In this document: one piece after another, positions 13,201 to 23,931 of the stretch | Position numbering within the stretch: the first letter of the stretch is position 1 | Layout: every line of letters starts with the position of its first letter | Origin: Panagrolaimus kolymaensis | Taxonomy: Eukaryota; Nematoda; Chromadorea; Rhabditida; Panagrolaimidae | Direction of reading: 5' to 3' | Assembly (NCBI GenBank): GCA_028622995.1 | Contig: JAJQJQ010000007.1 | Location: 4,898,001 to 4,962,000 of the forward strand | Length of the DNA: 64,000 nt | Translations under genes and position numbers: made by a program | Notes under the pieces: generated by a model | What the model saw: only the letters and a program-made list of their open reading frames with translations | Database searches by the model: none | Told to the model about the DNA's origin: nothing

Positions 13201-13988
13201 GTTTTTTTTGGATCGTGTTGGTTATTATTATTCCATTCTCAAATTCAAAAAGAGTGTTATTATTCTTAAGTGGACTAAAGTGTGTAAATTGTTTTTACAT
13301 GTCCAATTAGTTCTTCCGAAAAAAGATTTGTTTAAAAAAAATACAAAGAAGCGACAATTTTCTAATGTTTTTAACTTGCTGCCTGCCAATGGGGTCAACT
13401 GAAAAGTGCCATGGCGGCATCGTATCGGCTTCCCGCTGCTTTCTTTAGCCAACACAAAAAAGAGGTGGGAAAATAGAAGAAGAAAGTTCTAAAAAAAAAA
13501 TGATTGAAAAAAATTAAAGATGCGATTATTTTTTTATTTTCACGCCTTTTTTCAAAAAAAACCATTTATAAATTTTTTGTATGCTGTTGTATCACAATTG
13601 AAAAATCTCTCTTACATTGCTTTTTTTCGGACAGTTAGTTAATCCGCGAAAGACGATCTGATCTCACTCTCCTACCAATTTTTTTGTTTGTCGTTTATTT
13701 TGTTGCAAAACTATTCAACAAAAATCCTTTCTCCTTTTTTTTCAACAAATTACGCAGTCAATCAACTGCAAAAGGAGCAGCATCTGTTTTTGAGAGAGAA
13801 AAAAGAACCCGAGAGACGAGAAAGCAAGAGATAGAAAGATGATGGGGGAGATCTATCTGATTTATACTTTTGTAGACGTGCGCAAAAGTACCATCAAAAA
13901 AAGAGGGGAGAAAATCAAACTGACCGATGGTCACTTTCTTTTTGGTTGTTTGTTGGCTTCACTCTCTCTCATTCTTTCTCATGCACAA

Positions 13989-13999
13989 CACAGCTGTGG
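13989..13999. promoter_or_regulatory. E-box CACAGCTGTGG (copy 1)
   Basis: Second occurrence of the CAGCTG-centred palindrome, in a GC-richer island following a GA-rich purine tract (about 13790-13840). The duplicated equivalents of the two sites are at 26419-26430 and 30205-30215. Confidence 0.3.
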
Positions 14000-16900
14000 C
14001 AATAATAATAAGAGGAATAGCGGCGGCAGCGAGCGGCGAATGTTTGCCATTCGTGACCAAAATGAGTCAAAAGCAACCTCCACCCTTACTCTCTCGATCA
14101 ATCAATGATTTGTCGTTGTCATTTTTCATTTATGCGCAGTTTTTTGTTTCTACAATGGCACTCCTCTTCTTTTGCTTTGCCCATGCTTTTGAAATGATAA
14201 TTTTTAATGTGATTTTTAGAATAACACTTTGATTTGGATATGGATTGTTTTTTGTAATTTTCCATTACTAACAAAAAGGAATTTATTATTGAAGAAGTTA
14301 ATATTAATTTCGGGATAATTAAATTTGTATTTAAATAATTTTTTAACTTTATTTAGTGCCATTTTTAAGCAAACAAAAATATAAAAAATATTTTATATAT
14401 TTCACTTTCTCTCTCAATTTTTAGGTCTAGAAATTATTTTATTTTATTTTTTTGCAATTTATTGCCATTTTGTATTTTTAAAGTTATTTTTTTTTTTTAT
14501 TTATTCAAACAATCTCCTTATATTTTTATTTTAATGCATTTCAAAAACCGATGATTTTCTTTTTTGTGGTGGTCTTTTTTCTAAGGACTTCTTATCTCAT
14601 TTTTTTATTCTTCTCTTCTTCTTTCTTGCGAAATTTTTTTTACCGTTGCGAGCTTTCGATTTTTTAAATTTAAATAATCGCGTTCATAACTTTTTTTTCG
14701 TTTTATTTTTTTGACGCTATTGGAACCATGTTTTAATCCCTTTTTTTCTAACATGCTCAAGGAGTTATGTTCTGGAAACGCCATGGCATTCTTTACTCTC
14801 TCGCTAATCATTGATTTGAATGCCGTTCCGTTACATACTCTTTCTCTTTTTTTGTCGTAAACAAGGTTTTTCGCCTTTCCTTTGTGGCATAAAAACGAGC
14901 TGTAATGTGTCTTAAAGAATTCAATTTTATCCTTGAGTATGCAAAAATTTTTCTTTTGCTATTGAAATAAAAAGTCTTTCATGCTTCTGAATGCCTAAAC
15001 TTCTTCCTATTCCTTCCTGAAGCGGTCACTCTCTCTTCTCATCTTCGTTCTGCTTTTTTTCTCAATGTTGCTAAGTTTTTTTTATGCTGTAAAAAAGAAG
15101 CATGAGTGTCTCTCTGCTCTTGTCAATGCGACACAGCGTGAAATGGGCGCGAAAAAAATATATAAATTCATTCATTCATTGAATCTTATGTGTCTATGTT
15201 TGGCATTTTATTGCGCACTCACTCCTCTCCCTTGAGTGTCCCGGAAATCATTTATTCGCTACTATGGATTTATTGTATAAATATATTTTTGACACATTAT
15301 GTCTATTCCTTTATAAAAAAATGAAAGTTTTTTTTAGATATTACTTTTTCAAAACAAAAAAATTCATATTTCTCCTTTATATATTTTTGTGAAACAAACT
15401 TTATCTTTTAAAATCAACATCTCTTCTTGAATCTAAATCAAACGGTTTTACATTGATAATTTTTTATCTTGGTATCATCAAGTATATAAGTTACCCATGT
15501 TTAAAAACATACTTTTCTCAACAAAAAAAACTATGCTTAAACTTTTTCATTAAAAAACTTCCTAAAAAAAATGCACAAAGCTTTTTTATTTGAAAGCTGC
15601 AGTATTTATTTTTTTAAAAGGGCTAGTAATCGTTTACACATTTTCTTTTTCAAATTGCCTCAAGTGTTTTTTATTATCTTCCGAAAAACAACAGAGGCAC
15701 ACCAATCGAAGAGAAACATATTGACCGTTTATTATTCTTTAGCCCTTTTTAAATATTTTTTTGGGTTTTATAAAAAAGCAAAAGGCTATCAAAAGTTTTA
15801 AATCAAATCGAGCTTTGATGGTTTCATTCCATCTTTTTTAAACTTTAAAAATTTTTTTTACTCCCTAAAGGCAACAATTTCACCGAGGCGACCAACCGCA
15901 AAGTAAAAAAAGGGGACTAAAAGCATGCTTATCTTAGACAATGAAGGCACTTTGTGTCGGCCATTGTTGAAGCTGTCGCCTTTTAAAAAAACCAGCAATA
16001 GCCAGAAAAGAGTTATGTCCACTTCATTGCTTGAATGCTCATGTCAGCTTTTTACACGCTCCTCGTTTGCTTCCAACAATAGCAACAAAACAACAATGCC
16101 TTTACTCGTTTCTTTCCTTTTTAAAACCATGAAAGCTTACTTATTTTCTTTGACGAATTAGCTTTCAAATGTTTATTCTTTTGCTGCTGCATTTTTTGAT
16201 GCTCGATTGACCCTAAAAATGCCTATTTTTTTGTTTCTTCAAATGGTCATTTTTTTATTGTATCAACTCTTTATGGCCCTCATTTTTTGGAACAGTGTTG
16301 TTTTTCTCTTCTTTTTTTTTTAAACTGTATCGTACATTAGCTTGATTGCCTTTCTCCTTCATCGTTGTGGTTTTTTTTAAAGCTGTCGCCTTAAAAGCCG
16401 ACAGATTTTAAGAAGCCTTTAATTATAGTTTTTCTTGTGTCAATTTTTTTTTAAGGAAATGGATCGGCGATAAAAGCTTTTTTCTTCTTCTTTGCTTCCT
16501 GGTGCTTTTTATGACTGCTATTGTTTTCGTTCAGCTTTACCTCAACTATTATTTTAATCAAGTAATTTTATGTGCAAGAAAGTTTTTTCCAACTTTTTTT
16601 TTCAAAAAAAAAGACAAAATTTCAACTCAAAAAAAGGGAAATTTAAAATGTTGACGATTTTTTCCTTTGGGAGCAATCCAAATTTTTTGATTTGTTTTTA
16701 AATATAGTTTTTTTTAGGAAAGCATCTCTTACCCTTTTCCTATAGAGATGGCGACCCTTAATAAATTTCAATCTGTTTTTAAAGTTTCAGTTTTCCATTT
16801 TTTGGTGCTTAAAATGGAAAAACTTGAGTTGTAGATTTTAGGTGGTCACCACCACTTTTCGAGATTGTGGAAGTGGTCGAATTTCCTTTTTTTTCCTTCT

Positions 16901-17904
16901 AAATCTAATTAATCTTTTTTTACAAGTTTTTTTCTTTCTCTGAATTTTATGCGCCATTAACATTTTAAAAACCGCTATTAAAATTTTGTGGTTATTTAAT
17001 TGGTTTTTTTTATTGATTTTATTTTTATGATTTAGTGTAAGATTGCATCAGCAGGCACTCTATTATATAAAAGATAGGATGAAAAAAAAGGTTTAATAAT
17101 GGTTGCTATAACTTCCAGTAATGCCAAGTTCACTATCATTTGAAACAAAAACAAATTTATTAATTTTTTATTTCAGTTTTATTTTTTATTTTTTTATTTT
17201 CATGTTACAAAAGAGGATGATCCACTTGTTTTCTTTCATATTTATTTTTATCCCATTATCCTCCTTCTTTTTCTAAATAATTTGAATTTGTTTTCCTTCG
17301 AATTTTCCATCTCTTTTGCCGAACGATTTTTTTTAAAGAAAATAGAAACTCTCCTCCATGTTTCATTCATTTTGCGACAGATTCAATTTCATCGTTATTG
17401 AGTGAAGAGGATCTTTGAGAAGTGGAACTTGAAGTTCACTTTTATTTTTTCTTCCTTCATCATGTCCTGAGGGCTTTATTCGGGTTTGTTCCATGCATAT
17501 GTATGCCATTCATATACATAAGAAGGAAAAGCAGCCGTATTTGCGCGTTTCCTGAAAAACTCAAGGAAAGGAAAAAGAGCTCTTCCATTTGCTTCTTCAT
17601 TAATTCCGGTGTTCGGCTTTTCCCATTCTCTCCCGGTCGCCATCGTTGTCGTTCGTTTGGGAAAGAAAGAAAGTAAGAGGAGAAGCTCCGGAAGAGAGCT
17701 GCTTCGGCGGTCATTTGCTAATTATGAATTTGTTTCCATTCATTCAAGCACATTTTCGTTCATTCAATTTTTTTGTTTTGTGTTTGTATGTAGTTTTTTG
17801 CGTGTATGATTTTTTGCAGCTGTCGCGGACATTCGGGTTTTTGTGTTTTTGACAGTAAAAACAATACTGCTAATTTCCATTCATGTTTTTTTCATTACTA
17901 TACC

Positions 17905-17911
17905 TTTTCAG
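17905..17911 (+). promoter_or_regulatory. Candidate 5' UTR or spliced-leader acceptor of the cadherin gene (copy 1)
   Basis: TTTTCAG, 115 bases upstream of the cadherin ATG (18027). It is the best acceptor-like sequence before the start and could take either a spliced leader or an upstream non-coding exon. An equivalent site lies at 34121-34127 before the intact copy. Confidence 0.35.
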
Positions 17912-18026
17912 GTGAATCAAAAAAAACTAAGAAATTTATAAATTTTTAAATTTTATATTTTATAATAATAATTTATCAAATGTATGATTTTTAAAATCTT
18001 CAATAATTTTTATTATTTTCGCAATT

Positions 18027-21000
18027 ATGCGAATTTTTATTGCAAGCAGTAGCAATCATCCACCCATTATTTTAAAAAGATATTCCTGGCTTCTACTACT
18101 GCTTTTCTCAATTTTAACTTTTATTCCATCAACCGAAGGATTTAGAAAAGTTCGAGGTCGGCTGCTTGGGCAATCCCTGTTACCTTTTGGTTACACCTTT
18201 GAATTCAATGCTCCAGAGTATAATATTTCATTAAAAGAAAATACACGAAATCGAGCGTTTGTTCAAACGGATGGAGGAGAAAAAATTGGAGTATTTTTGC
18301 CGCCAGTATTTTCAAAAATTCGTTATAAAATTGTTGATGGTGATAAAGATAAACTTTTCACCGCTGATCACACAGTATTAGGTGATTTTGCCTTTTTACA
18401 TATTCAACCTGCAAAAGGTGAAATCCTAAATCGTGAGAGAAAGGTAATAATTTTAATAATTAAAGAGAGGAGGTAAAATAAAAGTTAATTCTTTCTTCAG
18501 AGTCATTATGAATTATTAGTTAAAGCAACATTAAAACGAAAAAATGCGAACACATTAGAAACTACGGCAAAAGTGAATTTGAAAATTTTGGATGAAAATG
18601 ATAATAATCCAATGTTTAAAAAAGTTGAATATTCTGCTGAATTTGATATGGATGTAAGTTATTTTAAAAAAATATAGCATTCAAAATAGCAAAAAAAATT
18701 ATTAGACCATTTCTTAGAAATAATAACTATTTTTTAGACTTCTCTCAATTCCCGTCTTGTTCATCTTGAAGCATTTGATGCTGATGAAGGCCTTAATGCT
18801 GAACTTTATTATTCCATGACTAATTCTCCTAATGATTCTGCAGCTTCGTTATTTTATGTGGATTCGCGATCAGGATGGATTCGAAATTTTGCCCATCTCA
18901 AACCTGGCAATTATTCTGTAGAATGCTTTGTTGAAGATCGAGCAAGTCGACTCCAATTTTATGGAAATTCAGATGCACCAAAGCCAATGTTTTTTCGAAA
19001 TAAAGCAAAAGCAACCATTATCGTGTCAAATCCTAAACAACAAGATTTGAAACTTTTAGTTGAAAATCTTCCATTAAAGCTTTATCAAAAAACGCCTCAA
19101 AAAGCTGCAAAAATAACAGTAGAAAATGCAGAAGATGGAACCATCGAAATCGAAGCTATAAATTCAACCAATTTTTGGATTGAAGAGCAAAACGAAGGAG
19201 CAGGATTTTGGTTGATGGTTGGAAGAACAGAAAATCAATCATTTGAAGTTAAAATTAAAGCAAAAGAAATATTTGTTGGTAACAGAGAAAATGAAAAAAC
19301 TCTTAAAATTGAATTGGACTCGGAAACACGAAATCTTGAATTCGTTGAAAAGAAAGATTTTATGAAAATTAGAGTAAATGAATCACTCCCAATTGGATTT
19401 ATTGTTTATCAATTTAATGTTAAAGGAGCTTATTCAGAAGAAGCAAATTTAATTAGGTGAGTAATAACATGTTTTGTTGGTTAATAAAAAAACTCATAGT
19501 AGAAAAATATAACATCGAATGTTTTTTATTCTTCATTTAAATCATTTTTATAGGTATCGCCTTAAAACTGAGTCCAAAGATTTTCCATTTCATCTCGATC
19601 GAACAACGGGGCAACTACGAATTAAATCAATCCTCGATTTTGAAACAATTAAAAGTTATGATTTTATTGTATTAGCAAAAATGGATGGTTTTGATGGAAT
19701 TCAAAGTGAAGCCAAAGCTCGAATTTCTATCATTGATTCAAATGATAATTGCCCAAGATTTTCATCTCTTCCAGCTGATCATCGAATTATCCTCCAAAAT
19801 ACAAATCCAAAAACAACTATTTTTACTATAAAAGCTATTGATGCCGATGAAGGCTTTAACGGAAAAGTATTTTATCGATTGACTGGAGATTCAGGTTTTG
19901 TAATTGGTCTTGAATCTGGGGATATTTCAATAGGTGAACCATTAACAAAAGGAAAGACCCATTGGACGCTAAAAGTCATTGCATTCGATGCTGGATGGCC
20001 TACTTCACTTTCGACTGAAGCTCACATTGAAATTTTTGTCAACGCAGAAGAAGCAAAGAAAAACAAAATAGGGACGAAAAAAATAACTGATACTTGTTCA
20101 GTCAAAAATAACCATTCACCAAAATTTGGAAAAATTCCATCAAATTTGGCTGTCAAAGAAGACGCGATTGTTGGTAGTTTCATAACTAAAATTGATGCTA
20201 CTGATGATGATAATGGTATTAATGGTTTTATTCAATATTGGAGTGAAGATAATTTTTTTGCTGTCAACTCTTTCAATGGAAATGTTACAGTTAAAAAGCC
20301 ACTTTTTGATCTCTTTGACCGCTTCAACGCAGGCAAGGAATTCATTGATTATAAATTTGAAATTACAGCCACAGATTCGGCACTTTTTGTAAATCCTAAA
20401 ATGCCTTCACTTTCAACAAAAGTCACAATCATCATTCGAATTCATGATGTCAATAATCATTCGCCCATTTTTGAACAAGTGAGTTCCTCCTTTTTCCTCC
20501 TCTTTTTTTATCTTAAGCTTTACAGCCCATGTATTTTGCAACCATCGAAGAAAATGCAGGAGCTGGAATTAAATTTCTTAAAGTTAGAGCATTTGACCGA
20601 GATCCAGGTCAAAATGGAAGAGTAGAATATTTACTTGCTGCGGATTCAGATTTAATCACAATTGATCCAGACACAGGAGCTTTAAGAACAGAAAAATCAT
20701 TTGATCGCGAAATTTCACCAAGCACGAGTCAATTCAATTTTTTATTAGCTGCATTTGACCGGGCAAACCCCTCCAGATTTGGATTTGCAAATTTAACGGT
20801 AAAAGTAATTGACAAAAATGATAACGCGCCTATATGTGTTGATGAAATTCAAGAAGTAAGTTTTTATCAACAAAAATAATTATTTCTATTAGTAAAAATT
20901 AAAAATCTAATATACTTTTTATTTTATATTGTTCCATCAAAAGACTTTTCTATTTCAGTTCAAAATGCTTGAAGATGCTCCACGAGGTCAACTTGTTGGA

Positions 21001-23001
21001 TGTTTGGCTGCAAATGATATAGATTTAAATGAAAATGCTCGATTAACATATGAAATAGGTAAATCAATTCCAAAAGCCCCATTTCGCGTCGATTATGGAA
21101 CAGGTTGCATTTTTCTTGATTCACCAAATTCTTTATCTGCTGATCGACATTCTCGTTATTCATTCAATATTACTGTCAGTGACCATGGAGATCCGGCTCT
21201 TTCAACCACGTGCCAAGTAAAATTGGATTTAATTAGTGTAAATCGAAATCGAATGGCACCAGAATTTGATCAAGTCGCCGTGGAAGGTAGTATTAAAGAA
21301 AATGCTCCAATTGGAACTGAAGTTTTACAAGTAACGGCCAAGGATCCTGAAGGAAAAGGAGTAGCTTATGAATTGATTGGCGGCAGTGGTCTTGGATATT
21401 TTGACATCGATGAAGAAAGTGGACTCATTTCATCCGCTGTTATCTTTGATTATGAAGCAACTTCATCTTATTGGCTGACGGTAAAAGCTTTAGATGCCGA
21501 TGTTCCATCTCTCAGTGGATATTTGAGTGTATTAATTCGAATTTTGGATCAAAATGACCGTGCCCCAATATTTGAAAAGCCCATTTATTTTGCAAATATT
21601 CTTGAAAATTCACCTGAAAATAAAGTGGTTATTAAAGTCGAAGCTGAAGATGCGGATGGACAAATCACTTCTGATGATAACACCAATTTACGATATTCGA
21701 TTGTCCGTGGAAATACACAAAGCCTCTTTCATATCGATCCAAATACTGGGTATCTCGGTAAGTATCATTTTTATTAAAAACAAACAAAAAAACAACATTA
21801 AATTTAAAATAAAATAAGCATTGGATCCCTAATGTTGATCAATTTCACTATAAAAGTTGTCACTTATTTTAAATCAATACGCATTTTTTTTCTCTTTTTT
21901 TAGTTACCGGAAAAAGAAAGCTTGATCGTGAACATCAACGCGAACATGAACTTGTCGTTCGAGTTTGTGATCATTCAACATCGAAATCCAATCTGTGCGC
22001 AGATGCTTTGGTTGTCATAAATGTTGATGATATTAATGATAATCGGCCACTTTTTAATACCACCACAAATCTCAATATGCAAGTTCCCGCAAATAAAGTT
22101 GGATTTTTAACCCGAATTTTTGCGAATGATGCAGATTCTGATGGACCTAATTCTGAAATTGAATACACATTTGTTGGGCCATTAGTGGATGAAAGGCTCA
22201 AAATTGATAAATATGGTAGAATATCAACCACTGAAGCTCTAAAAGCTGGATCACAAGTGCATGTTACAGTTCTTGCAAAAGATAATGGTGAACCAAGACT
22301 CAATAGCAGCGTCACATTAATTCTTGAAGCCCTTGGACGTGCAAGGAAATCCGCTGCAAATAATCAAAAACCAAAATTTGTTGAAAAAGAATCATGGAAG
22401 GAATTATATGTCAGCGATAGCGATCCTGTAGGAGTTATCGTCGGTTTGGTTAGAGCTCAAGATGATGATAATGATCCACTTTGGTATAGCATTGCAGCGG
22501 ATAGCGAAAATCCAAATGAAACTTTTGCATTTAAAGCAGCTTCGGGTGAGCTCATTCTTGCTCGATCTGTTAATCTTATTGATCCAAGCTTGGCTGAAGT
22601 GAAACTTAGCGTTGCAGTTTCTGATGGAATAGCTGAAGTTATCGATAAAGTTTGTGCCATTTTTAAATATATATTCCTAATCTATTATTATTTTTTAGCT
22701 GACAATAAAAATCTCTCGATCAGCTTCAATCCCACGACCTGTTTTCACTATTTCTGCGGATTCTCTTACAATTACTCCATCGACTTCAGTTGGCGTTGTT
22801 CTTTATACAGCTAAAGCAACATTTGATGAAACTCGAACGGGTGTTTCACATCCACATCGGCTTATTTATAGTATTCATCATGTCGATGATGTTGCTGCAA
22901 GAGATGTCCTCAGAATTGATTCTAATTTAGGCCAAGTCACGCTTGAAAAACCATTGACGCCTCAAATCGCTCGAAATTTTACTGTAATTATTTCGGCTTG
23001 A
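18027..23001 (+). pseudogene. Truncated 5' duplicate of the Fat-like cadherin gene
   Basis: Exons 18027-18443, 18501-18653, 18738-19456, 19554-20478, 20526-20855, 20959-21757, 21904-22649 and 22699-22998 repeat the first seven exons and the first 300 bases of exon 8 of the intact gene. At the duplication junction the frame reads ..ATT ATT TCG GCT TGA, so a stop (22999-23001) falls exactly at the breakpoint. If expressed, it would give about 1463 aa: signal peptide plus roughly the first dozen cadherin repeats, with no EGF, laminin G or membrane span, hence secreted. It keeps the full upstream region, so it may be transcribed. It differs from the intact copy at one base found (21130, Ser versus Pro). 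It may be an assembly artefact. Confidence 0.9.
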
Positions 23002-23931
23002 CATTCTTTTCTGATATTCATGAATTGGCCATTTAGATTTATTTGAAATGCATTCATTAAGCTTTGCCTCTTTCCATATTTTAAGCATTTTCCATCTATC
23101 ATTTCTTTCGGTTAATTTTTTTTCATATTCTCTTTTCCAAACTCTCGCTTCTTCACAGTCAATCTAAAAAAGGGAAATTAAATACAAAGAATGGCTTTAT
23201 GTAAAAATTGAAATTACTTCTGAAAAAGAGCTTGAACCTTCCGTAGAATTGTAACGTGGATTTCGGTTCATTACATTGCCATTGTTTCTAGATGATTGTC
23301 CAGTGAATCTAACTTTATATTCATATGCTTTATCACGTGCTGCTGATGGACGCAATATTTCTTCAACCATTAATGGATCCATTAGTTCTAATGGTTCCAT
23401 TTCTGGACAACGAATTGATATTTCTTCAATAACCTCATCAATACCCTTTGCTTTCATTCGAATTTTTATACATTGATCTTCGTTTTCACTAGCTTCAATG
23501 ACAATAAAATATTTAAAGAATTCTTGTTTTAAAATATTTGTGGCATATGCCATTCCAAAAAGTTCTTTCATTTCCTAAAATTATAAATTAATTTTAAACT
23601 TTTATGATAGTAAATGAAAAAAAGCAAACATCTCTATTAAGTTGAGTTCCAAAACGTTTTTCATAAATTTTCTGAATATCTGGATATTTGATTTCATGGG
23701 ATTCGGAAATTCCAAGATCTCGACAACAATATAAGATTCTAAGTTTTGCCTATAATTTGAAAGATAAATCTAGTTTAGGTTAAAAACGGTATGTACTTCA
23801 TTATATCCATATTTGTTTCTGCTATCTATAAACAATAAAGGCTGCTCAGTTGAAGGATTGTAAAATGATGGGACCGAATCTTCTGAGAATACATATCCTG
23901 GAGGGTTTTCAAGATTGTCATCACTATCCAT
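22927..23931 (-). pseudogene. 3'-truncated duplicate of the 298-aa gene, with chimeric tail
   Basis: Exons 23797-23931, 23630-23749 and 23218-23574 are copies of the intact gene's exons. The fourth exon (from 23163) is cut at the duplication junction after ..HEYQKRMS and runs on into antisense cadherin exon 8 for 23 foreign codons before TAA at 22929-22927. The result would be about 282 aa, lacking the last part of the charged region and the polyglutamine end. Its 3' end overlaps the truncated cadherin copy on the opposite strand. No 3' UTR of the original gene is retained. Confidence 0.85.

Larger units (their letters stand above)
7716..18026. other. 10.3-kb region without convincing genes (copy 1)
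   Basis: This separates the divergently transcribed 298-aa gene (-) and cadherin gene (+), so it probably holds both promoters and distal regulatory DNA. It is dense in T runs on the plus strand and open frames here are low-complexity Phe/Ser/Lys-rich without domains. GC-richer islands occur at about 10440-10680, 13380-13450, 13780-14110 (GA-rich tract then GCGGCGGCAGCGAGCGGCG) and 17370-17720. Two CACAGCTGTGG E-box palindromes are present. TTTTCAG at 17905-17911 may be the 5' UTR or spliced-leader acceptor for the cadherin. No tRNA, transposase or hairpin precursor was recognised. Confidence 0.6.
6783..22998. repeat. Tandem duplication, copy 1 (16,216 bp)
   Basis: This block repeats head to tail as 22999-39214. 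Landmarks throughout are offset by exactly 16,216 bases, implying no net indels. The left boundary is between 6782 and 6783 (C differs from T at 22998) and the right boundary is at 22998. It contains the first three exons and part of the fourth of the 298-aa minus-strand gene, the 10.3-kb intergenic region, and cadherin exons 1-7 plus 300 bases of exon 8. The only difference found is T at 21130 versus C at 37346. Confidence 0.97.

Noticed and set aside
16380..16402. Short hairpin CTGTCG...CGACAG and repeated GCTGTCGCCTT words (also near 15973)
   Set aside because: The 6-bp stem is too short for a miRNA precursor and the repeats are too few for a recognised element.
7716..18026. CRISPR array, integron or phage-like island
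   Set aside because: No regularly spaced repeats or prokaryotic genes; the window is clearly eukaryotic.
22990..23010. Transposon-mediated origin of the duplication
   Set aside because: No inverted repeats, target-site duplication, transposase or poly-A insert at the junction; it is a plain head-to-tail join.
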